A program made the position numbers and the translations under genes. From contig NZ_SNZP01000006.1 in the NCBI RefSeq assembly GCF_004363805.1, positions 124,001-188,000 on the forward strand: a stretch of 64,000 nucleotides of DNA. Direction: 5' to 3'. The notes under the pieces were generated by a model. It was not told the DNA's origin and ran no database searches. It saw nothing but the letters and a program-made list of their open reading frames with translations. Below are positions 57,179 to 64,000 of the stretch, in pieces. Position 1 is the first letter of the stretch. Each line of letters begins with the position of its first letter. The stretch comes from Paludibacterium purpuratum. GTDB lineage: Bacteria > Pseudomonadota > Gammaproteobacteria > Burkholderiales > Chromobacteriaceae.

Positions 57179-57894
57179 GAACGCCCCTTCTCTGCCGGTT
57201 GGCCTGGGAGGGTGTCCAGCGGTGGGAACGTGCAGTGGATCAGGCCGTCGATCATCACCTCGATCGCCCAGGGAGTACGGGCGAATTCGCCCGAGGTCAT
57301 GGCGTGGCGCGTGGCATGGATGTGGGGGAACTCATCCGCGGAGATGTTTCTCAGCGTTGCCTTCACGTGCGTCAGCACCTCGCTGCGGGCCTCGCGAAAG
57401 CCGCGTTCGGCCGCAATGGCGGTGACGTAGAGCGTCAGCAGGTCAAAACCCCAGGCGGCGCGCTCTTGCTCGATGCCACCCTCGCGCAGCAGCCCCAGCA
57501 TGTACTCGACCAGCCGCAGCGTGTTCTGGCCGAAGGGGATCGTTGCTTGTGCCAGCTGCGCCATGCCTGGGCGCGCCATCAGCACGTCCAGGTAGGAGAT
57601 CAGCACGCGTTTGAGCTTTTCGCGCCACGTCTCGTTGGCCGGTGCCGCCAGCGAAACCTCGCCAACCGCGGCATCGAACATCTGGCCATGCAGCTCGCTC
57701 AGATTGGCGACGTAGACATAGAGCGAGGCCGCGCCGGTATCGAGCGCCGCGGCCACCTTGCGCATGCTCAAGCCTTCCAGGCCGCCTTGGGCGAGGACGT
57801 CGAGCGCGGTCTGCACGATGATCTCGCGGCTCAGTGGCGCTTTGGCCGGCCGCGCGCGGCGGCTGACGGTAGAGGGGGAGTTTTTCTTTTCCAT
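57175..57894 (-). CDS. TetR-family repressor of the efflux operon
   Basis: 239 aa from ATG 57894 (MEKKNSPSTVSRRARPAKAP). HTH in IIVQTALDVLAQGGLEGLSM and RKVAAALDTGAASLYVYVAN (about 28-68); C-terminal region of the TetR_C type. First gene of the operon, followed by nodT, emrA, emrB; overlap of start/stop (57178/57175) supports cotranscription. Likely autoregulated via the palindrome 14 bases upstream. Confidence 0.92.
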   Translation of the reverse strand: MEKKNSPSTVSRRARPAKAPLSREIIVQTALDVLAQGGLEGLSMRKVAAALDTGAASLYVYVANLSELHGQMFDAAVGEVSLAAPANETWREKLKRVLISYLDVLMARPGMAQLAQATIPFGQNTLRLVEYMLGLLREGGIEQERAAWGFDLLTLYVTAIAAERGFREARSEVLTHVKATLRNISADEFPHIHATRHAMTSGEFARTPWAIEVMIDGLIHCTFPPLDTLPGQPAEKGRS

Positions 57895-57907
57895 TCCGGC
57901 ACAATAA

Positions 57908-57946
57908 CCAAACGAACACCGTTCGTCAAGAACAGTGTTCGTTTGG
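57908..57946. promoter_or_regulatory. Palindromic TetR operator
   Basis: 12-bp perfect arms CCAAACGAACAC / GTGTTCGTTTGG (57908-57919, 57935-57946) around 15 bases that contain an inner GTTCG...GAAC pair. Lies 13 bases before the tetR-like start. Confidence 0.8.
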
Positions 57947-58293
57947 CTTTTGACGCTTGGCAGCACGATTTCGGCCGCAGCCTTTGCAATGAGGCGTCAG
58001 CACTGGATACAGAATGGACGCTTGAAACGGAGGGACAAATACAGGCGGCCTAATCAGACGCAGCGACTGCTTTGTTACCTCATAACAACAAACTTGGTAA
58101 AAATTTCAAGATCAAAACACCACCATTGACAGATTATCAATTGGCAAGTAGAATGCCTCAGCAGGATTTTCAAGTGCCATATCTATCGATACCTCGTTGC
58201 CCACCAAGTTGGTCTTCTTTGTTTCCATATCTATTCCTTGACTATCATGCTTTCTGGCAATTGTATTGCTCTTACTGAAACAAGGAGTGCATT
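57947..58293 (+). other. Intergenic region holding the cspA promoter and long leader
   Basis: No gene seen between the operator and cspA. Contains the promoter at 58126-58154 and then about 130 bases of untranslated leader, in line with temperature-sensing cspA leaders, ending in an AAGGAG ribosome site. Confidence 0.6.
58126..58154 (+). promoter_or_regulatory. Sigma70 promoter of the cold-shock gene
   Basis: Perfect TTGACA (58126-58131), 17-base spacer, TAGAAT (58149-58154). Confidence 0.85.
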
Positions 58294-58497
58294 ATGGAAA
58301 CAGGTACCGTTAAATTTTTCAATGACGCCAAAGGTTTTGGCTTTATTACCCCGGACAATGGCGGCGATGATCTTTTCGCTCACTTCTCCGAGATTCGTGC
58401 GGATGGCTTCAAATCCCTGCATGAAGGCCAAAAAGTGAGCTTCACCAGAGCAAAGGGCCAAAAAGGCCCGGCTGCAACCGCTATCCAGCCGCTGTAA
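58294..58497 (+). CDS. cspA: Cold-shock protein, CspA family
   Basis: 67 aa. [20 protein letters not shown] with RNP1 KGFGFI and RNP2 DLFAHF motifs, typical of CspA RNA chaperones. Long leader and AAGGAG ribosome site; followed by a strong terminator. Several csp paralogues are usual, so the symbol is generic. Confidence 0.95.
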   Translation: METGTVKFFNDAKGFGFITPDNGGDDLFAHFSEIRADGFKSLHEGQKVSFTRAKGQKGPAATAIQPL

Positions 58498-58516
58498 GCA
58501 TTGCCTCTGCAATAAT

Positions 58517-58542
58517 AAAAAGCCCCACATGGGGCTTTTTTT
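58517..58542. terminator. Intrinsic terminator between cspA and infA2
   Basis: Stem AAAAAGCCCC / GGGGCTTTTT (58517-58526, 58531-58540) with ACAT loop and T7. Confidence 0.88.
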
Positions 58543-58600
58543 ATTAATAGCGATTTATTTTCAGTTATTTACCTTATAGCCAGCACGCTGCGCGTGGCTG

Positions 58601-58858
58601 TTAACGTCTGGGCCTTCTTGGCGCCATATGCTCTAGCTTGGCTGTTGGGTGTCGGAAATTGATTCGCCCCTTGGTGAGGTCATAGGGCGACATTTCAACA
58701 GTGACACGATCCCCTGCAAGCACACGAATACGGTGCAGTTTCATTTTGCCGGAGCCATAAGCGAGAATTTCCACGTTGTTGTCTAGTCGGACTCGAAAGC
58801 GGGATTCCGGCAACATCTCGATAACGACGCCTTCCAGTTCAATCATGTCTTCTTTTGA
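58601..58858 (-). CDS. infA: Translation initiation factor IF-1 (second, extended form)
   Basis: 85 aa from GTG 58858 ([20 protein letters not shown]). OB-fold of IF-1: [47 protein letters not shown]. Canonical IF-1 is 72 aa; here an extra basic C-terminal tail ([16 protein letters not shown]) follows. Many betaproteobacteria carry such a second infA apart from the ribosomal-protein operon copy. Convergent with cspA, suggesting a cold or growth-phase role. An upstream start at 58909 is less likely. Confidence 0.9.
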   Translation of the reverse strand, partial: SKEDMIELEGVVIEMLPESRFRVRLDNNVEILAYGSGKMKLHRIRVLAGDRVTVEMSPYDLTKGRINFRHPTAKLEHMAPRRPRR

Positions 58859-58996
58859 CACAGTAGTTCCAATACGAAAAAGTAGCGAGCCAAGCGCGTA
58901 CGAACACACGCCAGCGTAGTTGATGACTTCGTAAACCTGGGCGGAAAGTGCTGTACGGAACGACAGCAGTTAAGGCGAGGCAGGCAGCGGTCGGGC

Positions 58997-59034
58997 GTGC
59001 CACCTTGAAGAGATGGTGGCATCTTGCATGCCAC
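58997..59034 (-). promoter_or_regulatory. Mutually exclusive hairpins upstream of infA2
   Basis: GTGCCACC (58997-59004) can pair with GGTGGCAT (59015-59022), but GTGGCAT (59016-59022) can instead pair with ATGCCAC (59028-59034). About 140 bases upstream of the infA GTG on the minus strand. A switch is only suggested. Confidence 0.3.
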
Positions 59035-59156
59035 ATCATTGATTTGTCAATTTTTTAAATACCGTTTAATACAGCGGGGGCAAGGCACCCACCGCTCTCC
59101 CGACCTTGAGCAAGTGCTCAACCATTTTTCATGGGCGCGCCAAACGGCGGGCCAAC

Positions 59157-59807
59157 TCACAGGAAACGCTCACGCATGGCCGCGGCAAACGCGGCCGCCT
59201 TTTCGCGGGTCTCGGCCAACGCTTGCCCCGGTCGGAAGAGCGCGCCGCCGATGCCGAAGCCATCCGCGCCGGCGGAAAGCCAAGTCGGCACGCTCTCCAA
59301 CGTCACGCCGCCCACCGGCAACATGCGCGCCTCGGCCGGCAGCACGGTGCGCAGCGCCTTGAGCGCGGACGGCGGCACCGCCTCGCCGGGAAACAGCTTG
59401 AGCCCATGCGCGCCGTGGCGCAGCGCGGTGAAGCACTCACTGGCCGTCTGCACTCCCGGCAACGTGACCAAGCCCTGGTCATGCGCTGCCGCCAGCACAT
59501 TCAAGTCCAGATTGGGCGCCACGATCAGCCGGCCACCCGCCGCCGCCACCGCCCCCACCTGAACCGCGGACAACACCGTGCCGGCGCCGATCAGCATGCG
59601 CCCGCCCCAGCGCGCGGCCAGGCGGCGGATACTCTCCAGCGGCTCGGGCGAGTTGAGCGGCACCTCGACCATGCGCCAGCCGGCCAGATACAACGCCTCG
59701 GCCACCGGCTCGACCACGTCTGGCGTGATGCCGCGCAAAATCGCCACTAGCGGCAACGCCGCCATGGCGGCCGCCAGGCTCAGCGGCGGATCGCCTACCT
59801 TGTCCAT
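59157..59807 (-). CDS. dgoA: 2-dehydro-3-deoxy-6-phosphogalactonate aldolase
   Basis: 216 aa from ATG 59807, which has AAGGGGA upstream; ATG 59822 overlapping the dgoK stop is the alternative. KDPG/KDPGal aldolase family: LPLVAILRGITPDVVEPVAE with the Glu/Arg pair, MLIGAGTVLSAVQV, GAHGLKLFPGEAVPP carrying the Schiff-base Lys, PVGGVTLESVPTWLSAGADG. Cleaves KDPGal to pyruvate and glyceraldehyde 3-phosphate. Next to dgoK. Confidence 0.93.
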   Translation of the reverse strand: MDKVGDPPLSLAAAMAALPLVAILRGITPDVVEPVAEALYLAGWRMVEVPLNSPEPLESIRRLAARWGGRMLIGAGTVLSAVQVGAVAAAGGRLIVAPNLDLNVLAAAHDQGLVTLPGVQTASECFTALRHGAHGLKLFPGEAVPPSALKALRTVLPAEARMLPVGGVTLESVPTWLSAGADGFGIGGALFRPGQALAETREKAAAFAAAMRERFL

Positions 59808-59818
59808 CGCTTTCCCCT

Positions 59819-60745
59819 TCATAACCACCCTGCCTGCCGGGCCAACGACCATAAACCGGCCGCGGCAGCCTGGTCGCCGTCGATACAGACGGCATCGACG
59901 CCGAACGACCGCAGTGCGGTGGCGTAGCAGTGCGCCAGGCGCGGCGCGGCAACGATGCCGCATAGCCGAACCGGCGTGTCGGTGGCGCGCGCGAGACCGG
60001 CCTGGATTTCATAGCCGATCAACAAGCCGGATAGCCACCACGTCAACGCCTCGGCCGGCATGGCGTCCAACACACCGCGGGCGCGCACGCCGAACAGCTG
60101 GTGCAGCCAGTCCGGGTGCGCCACCGCCGCCTCCACACCCTGCAAGAAAGGCTCGGACCGCCAGTCGCCCTCGACGATCAGCCCGGCCAGCAAGCTATGC
60201 CGGCTCAACAGCGCGTACATCTCGCCGGTCATATAGGTGGCCAACTCGGCGATGCCGCCTTGGCGTAGCCGGATCCACTTGCAGTGCGTGCCCGGCGTCA
60301 GCAGCCAATCCAGCTGTTCGAACCGCGGACAGACCGCCGGTAAGCCGGCGATCTGGGTTTCCTCGCCGCGCATGACGTCGCGGAAGCCATCGCGACGATT
60401 GTCATGGCTGATGCCCGGCACAATCGCCACCTGGCGCCCCCGCCAGTCGAAAGCGTGTAGGCTGGCGGCCAAATCGGCCAGGGAAGCCGGCGTCGGCAGA
60501 TAGCCGCATTCGCGCCAGCCGTTGCGGCTACCGACCATACCGCACAGCAATAGCGGCAGGGCGGGACAATCGTTCAGCCAATCGCCGAGCCAGTCGGCCA
60601 GCACGCCAGCACAAGCCTCGCCCTGGTGATGGGCAATGCCGATAGCGGCGGCGCGTTCCGCCAGCACGCCGCCGTCGCGACCGAACAGAAAGGCGCGGGC
60701 GTTGCTGGAGCCCCAGTCCACCCCGATCAAGGCGGCCGGCGTCAT
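59819..60745 (-). CDS. dgoK: 2-dehydro-3-deoxygalactonokinase
   Basis: 308 aa from ATG 60745 ([20 protein letters not shown]), ATGA-coupled to the permease gene. DgoK family: GMVGSRNGWRECGYLP and LLTPGTHCKWIRLRQGGIAE with TYMTGEMYALLSRHSLL. Phosphorylates 2-keto-3-deoxygalactonate; product goes to DgoA. dgoD was not found in the window. Confidence 0.93.
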   Translation of the reverse strand: MTPAALIGVDWGSSNARAFLFGRDGGVLAERAAAIGIAHHQGEACAGVLADWLGDWLNDCPALPLLLCGMVGSRNGWRECGYLPTPASLADLAASLHAFDWRGRQVAIVPGISHDNRRDGFRDVMRGEETQIAGLPAVCPRFEQLDWLLTPGTHCKWIRLRQGGIAELATYMTGEMYALLSRHSLLAGLIVEGDWRSEPFLQGVEAAVAHPDWLHQLFGVRARGVLDAMPAEALTWWLSGLLIGYEIQAGLARATDTPVRLCGIVAAPRLAHCYATALRSFGVDAVCIDGDQAAAAGLWSLARQAGWL

Positions 60746-61929
60746 TTGTTCTTGTAATACACGTCCACCCATACCGCCCCCAGCAACACGAGTCCCTTGA
60801 TCACTTGCTGGTAGTCGATACCGATGCCCAGCAGAGACATACCGTTGTTCATCACCCCCATGATGAAGGCACCGATCACCGCCCCCATCACTTTGCCCAC
60901 GCCACCCGAGGCCGAGGCGCCACCGATGAAGCAGGCGGCGATCACATCCAGCTCGAAGCCGAGCCCGGCCTTGGGCGTCGCGGTGTTCAGCCGCGCAGCG
61001 AACACCAGCCCGCCGAGCGCCGCCAGCACACCCATGTTGACGAAGGTGTAGAAGGCCAGTCGACGAGTGTCGATGCCTGACAGGCGGGTCGCCTTTTCGT
61101 TGCCGCCCAACGCGTAGACGCGTCGGCCCAAGGTGGTGTGATTAGTGACGAAGTGGTAGACCGCCACCAGCGCGCCCATGATGATCAGCACGTTTGGCAG
61201 CCCCTTGTAATCGCATAGCTTGTAGCTGAAAAACAAGATGAAGACAGTAATGGCCAGCATCTTCAGCCAGAAGAACGGCGCCGGCTCGTCTTCCATGCCA
61301 TGGCGCAGATGCGCCTGGCGGTGGCGGATGCCGCGCGCCAACAGCGAGAGCGCCACCGCGGCACCGATCAGGAGCGAGGTCAGCCGCAGCCCTTGCGGCT
61401 CGATGAACTCGGGGATGAAGCCCGAGCTGAGTTTTTGGAAAAACTCTGGGAACGGGCCGATCGACTGGCCATCCAGCAGCGTCAGCGTCAAGCCGCGGAA
61501 CACCAGCATGCCGGCCAGGGTGACAATGAAAGCGGGAATGCGGTGGTAGGCAACGAAATACCCCTGCGCCGCGCCGATCAGCGCGCCAACCAGCAGGCAC
61601 AGCACGGCGGCCAACGCGACCGGCAGCTGATACTGCACCATCAAAACCGCCGCCAGCGCGCCGATGAAGCCGGCCACCGACCCTACCGATAAATCGATGT
61701 GGCCGGCCACGATCACCAGCAGCATGGCCAGCGCCATGATGACGATGTAACTGTTCTGCAGCAGCAGATTGGTCAGGTTCAGCGGCATCATTAGCGTGCC
61801 TTCGGTCTTGACCTGGAAGAACAGCATGATCGCCAGCAACGACAGGAACATGGCGTATTCGCGCAGGTTCTTGCGCAAGAAACCGCCGTAGTGTTTTTTC
61901 TCGGCGGGCATGACAACCGTCTCATCCAT
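60742..61929 (-). CDS. mmsB: Multiple-sugar ABC transporter permease (MmsB/GguB/XylH type)
   Basis: 395 aa, about ten membrane segments. [20 protein letters not shown] and [20 protein letters not shown] are BPD-type sugar permease hallmarks; the long insert about 205-240 ([19 protein letters not shown]) is seen in the GguB/MmsB subgroup. Works with the ATPase encoded 8 bases overlapping upstream and the ChvE-type binding protein. Confidence 0.88.
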   Translation of the reverse strand: MDETVVMPAEKKHYGGFLRKNLREYAMFLSLLAIMLFFQVKTEGTLMMPLNLTNLLLQNSYIVIMALAMLLVIVAGHIDLSVGSVAGFIGALAAVLMVQYQLPVALAAVLCLLVGALIGAAQGYFVAYHRIPAFIVTLAGMLVFRGLTLTLLDGQSIGPFPEFFQKLSSGFIPEFIEPQGLRLTSLLIGAAVALSLLARGIRHRQAHLRHGMEDEPAPFFWLKMLAITVFILFFSYKLCDYKGLPNVLIIMGALVAVYHFVTNHTTLGRRVYALGGNEKATRLSGIDTRRLAFYTFVNMGVLAALGGLVFAARLNTATPKAGLGFELDVIAACFIGGASASGGVGKVMGAVIGAFIMGVMNNGMSLLGIGIDYQQVIKGLVLLGAVWVDVYYKNK

Positions 61930-63466
61930 AGTTAGCTACTCCCGAGGCACGCACGATGGCGCCCATGATATTTTCCTGCGAGGCCTGTGCGGCGGTGAAC
62001 TCGCCCACCATCCGCCCCTCGTTCATCACATAGATGCGATCGCACATCCCCAACAGTTCCGGCATCTCCGACGAGATCATCAGCACGCATTTTCCTTCGG
62101 CGGCCAACTGGCTGATGATGGTGTAGATCTCGTACTTGGCGCCGACGTCCACTCCGCGCGTGGGCTCGTCCAGAATCAACACTTCCGGCTGCGAGAACAG
62201 CCACTTGCTCAGCACCACTTTCTGCTGGTTACCGCCGGAAAGATCCATCACCGGCTGGGTCGCGCCGGAAGAACGGATCTTCAGCTTGGCGCGAAAGTCT
62301 TCCGCCGCGCGGAACTCGCGTCCGCGGTCGATCACCGTGTGCCTCGACACCCGGTCGAGATTAGGCAAGGTGATATTGCGCACAATGTCGTCGTGCAGAA
62401 TCAGCCCCAAGGCCTTGCGATCCTCGGTGACGTAGGCGATACCGTGGTCGATGGCCTTACGCACGGTGCTGACATCCACCGCACGGCCATGCAGCCGCAC
62501 CTCGCCGCCGACATGCTTGCCGTAGGCACGGCCGAACACGCTCATGGCCAGTTCGGTGCGGCCCGCCCCCATTAAGCCGGCGATGCCGACGATCTCGCCC
62601 TTACGCACCGCCAGGTCGACACCCTTGATCGCCAGCCGATCCGGATGCGCCGGATGCTGGACGCGCCAGTCGCGCAGCTCGAACACCACGTCCCCGATCT
62701 TCGGCGTGCGGCGCGGATAGCGGTCGGACATCTCCCGCCCCACCATGCGCTGAATCACCCGGCCCTCGCTGATGTCGCCTTCCGCATAATCCATGGTCTC
62801 GATCACCGCGCCGTCGCGGATGACGGTGATGCGATCGGCCACCTTGGCGATTTCGTTGAGCTTGTGCGAGATCAGGATGCAGGTCACCCCCGACTCGCGC
62901 TGCAGCTCCAGCAGCAAGTCCAGCAAGGCGTCGCTGTCGGTTTCGTTCAGACTGGAGGTCGGCTCGTCCAAAATCAGGAGCCGCACGTTCTTGGACAGCG
63001 CCTTGGCGATTTCCACCAGTTGCTGCTTGCCCACGCCCAATTCGGATACCGGCGTGGTCGGCGACTCCCGCAACCCCACCCTGTCCAGCAAGGTCCGAGT
63101 ACGGGTATGGGCGTATGCCCAGTCGATCACGCCGCATCGCGCCGGCTCGTTACCGAGAAAAATGTTCTCGGCGATCGACAACTGCGGCACCAGCGCCAGC
63201 TCCTGGTGAATGATGATGATGCCCTGGCGCTCGGAGTCGGCGATGCCGCCAAACGCTTGCACCTGGCCATCGAATACGATATCGCCGCGATAGGAGTCGT
63301 GCGGGTAGACCCCACTGAGCACCTTCATCAAGGTCGACTTGCCCGCGCCGTTCTCGCCGACGATGGCATGAATCTCGCCGGCGCGAACATTGAGATTAAC
63401 GTGACTCAAGGCGACGACACCGGGGAATTCCTTGGTGATGTCGCGCATTTCCAGAATCGCTTCCAC
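61922..63466 (-). CDS. mmsA: Multiple-sugar ABC transporter ATPase (MmsA/GguA type)
   Basis: 514 aa from GTG 63466 ([20 protein letters not shown]), with AGGTGG just upstream; a frame to 63517 was not used. Two ABC domains: Walker [15 protein letters not shown], signature [15 protein letters not shown], Walker [12 protein letters not shown]; second half has degenerate [41 protein letters not shown]. Powers uptake with the mmsB-type permease. Confidence 0.9.
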   Translation of the reverse strand: MEAILEMRDITKEFPGVVALSHVNLNVRAGEIHAIVGENGAGKSTLMKVLSGVYPHDSYRGDIVFDGQVQAFGGIADSERQGIIIIHQELALVPQLSIAENIFLGNEPARCGVIDWAYAHTRTRTLLDRVGLRESPTTPVSELGVGKQQLVEIAKALSKNVRLLILDEPTSSLNETDSDALLDLLLELQRESGVTCILISHKLNEIAKVADRITVIRDGAVIETMDYAEGDISEGRVIQRMVGREMSDRYPRRTPKIGDVVFELRDWRVQHPAHPDRLAIKGVDLAVRKGEIVGIAGLMGAGRTELAMSVFGRAYGKHVGGEVRLHGRAVDVSTVRKAIDHGIAYVTEDRKALGLILHDDIVRNITLPNLDRVSRHTVIDRGREFRAAEDFRAKLKIRSSGATQPVMDLSGGNQQKVVLSKWLFSQPEVLILDEPTRGVDVGAKYEIYTIISQLAAEGKCVLMISSEMPELLGMCDRIYVMNEGRMVGEFTAAQASQENIMGAIVRASGVANYG

Positions 63467-63579
63467 TCTGCCACCTATGCGGATGGGTCCGGCCCAACCG
63501 GCCCGGATCTGCGTCAACCACCGCCGCCGGCTGCATCGTCATGACGCGGCCGGCGGCGGACCTGGGATCGCGCAAGGCG

Positions 63580-64000
63580 TCAGTGAATCTGATTTTCCCG
63601 GTAGTAACCGCTGCCGACCAGCACCGGCTTCCAGTTGCCGATATCGACGCTCACCGGCTTGAGCAGCAAGGCCGGCACCACTTTGACGCCGTTGTTGTAG
63701 GTCTTGGTATCGTTGACCGGCACCTTCTGGCCGCTCAGCATGGTGTCGATCATGCCGACGGTGTCGCGCGCCAGTTGGCGGGTGTCCTTGAACACCGTGG
63801 AGGCTTGCTCATGCGCCAGGATCGACTTGACCGAGGGCAGCTCGGCATCCTGACCGGTCACCACCGGCATCGGCTTGCCGGCGCCGCCATAGCCCACGCC
63901 CTTGAGCGAGGAAAGGATGCCGATACTGATGCCGTCGTACGGCGACAGCACGGCGTCGAGGTGGGCATTGCCGTAGTTGGCGCTGAGCAGATTGTCCATA
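63580..64000 (-). CDS. chvE: ChvE-type multiple-sugar-binding protein, C-terminal part
   Basis: About 140 residues visible, running off the right edge. [40 protein letters not shown] and the end [15 protein letters not shown] match the ChvE/GguAB-associated periplasmic sugar-binding family. First gene of the mmsAB-dgoKA operon; its start is outside the window. It is separated from the mmsA-type gene by 113 bases with no gene. Confidence 0.85.
   Translation of the reverse strand, partial: MDNLLSANYGNAHLDAVLSPYDGISIGILSSLKGVGYGGAGKPMPVVTGQDAELPSVKSILAHEQASTVFKDTRQLARDTVGMIDTMLSGQKVPVNDTKTYNNGVKVVPALLLKPVSVDIGNWKPVLVGSGYYRENQIH

Overview
The window looks like a betaproteobacterial chromosome of the order Neisseriales, most likely a Chromobacterium-type genus. 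This rests on high GC, the gene orders thrS-infC-rpmI-rplT-pheS-pheT-ihfA-merR, tgt-yajC-secD-secF, mutL-miaA and nudJ-mnmA, a second short IF-1 gene beside a cold-shock gene, and small proteins of types described from Chromobacterium/Ralstonia. The genus is an inference; no 16S gene is present.

Layout. 1-3.9 kb: 3' end of an HDOD-domain gene, a chemoreceptor with a C-terminal sensor domain, a divergent short SRAP (YedK/HMCES-like) protein, a DUF2288 protein and a DUF1484-like protein. 3.9-24.1 kb: a compact contractile phage-tail locus, almost all on the minus strand. In transcription order it runs from a Q-like antiterminator, through three tandem intrinsic terminators, to tail proteins, sheath, tube, tail-assembly chaperone G with a -1 frameshift extension (GT), tape measure with a three-fold 35-residue repeat, tail/hub proteins, spike (gpV/gp45), gp25/gpW, gpJ, a gpI-like protein, a set of tail fibres and fibre accessory proteins, and a lysis cassette (small membrane protein, GH19 endolysin, holin-like protein, nested Rz/Rz1 spanins). 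A divergent XRE-S24 (CI-like) repressor faces the antiterminator. I see no terminase, portal, capsid, head protease, integrase or replication gene, so I read the locus as an R-type tailocin (phage-tail-like bacteriocin), not a full prophage. It probably works as an SOS-controlled circuit: repressor self-cleavage releases the Q-like gene, whose product lets RNA polymerase read through the terminators placed in and before the late operon, giving particles, fibres and lysis.

24.2-25.4 kb: a brnT-brnA toxin-antitoxin pair in which the toxin 5' end is frameshifted, and tRNA-Pro(GGG). 25.4-33.1 kb: merR-like gene, ihfA, pheT, pheS, rplT, rpmI, infC (apparently starting at AUA), thrS and tRNA-Val(GAC), all on the minus strand. 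33.2-41.1 kb: tgt, yajC-secD-secF, a DedA-family gene, mutL and miaA on the plus strand. 41.2-52.8 kb: ridA plus a trans-sulfuration PLP enzyme, a fatty-acid desaturase, a DUF945 protein, nudJ, mnmA, a VOC-family protein, uvrA, an MFS transporter and ssb.

53-64 kb: an EmrAB-type drug efflux system with NodT-type outer-membrane channel and TetR regulator (12-bp-arm palindromic operator), a cspA-type gene with a sigma70 promoter and long leader, a second infA, and an operon (minus strand) for multiple-sugar uptake (chvE/mmsA/mmsB type) followed by dgoK and dgoA, linking sugar import to the De Ley-Doudoroff galactonate route. The chvE-type gene runs off the right edge.
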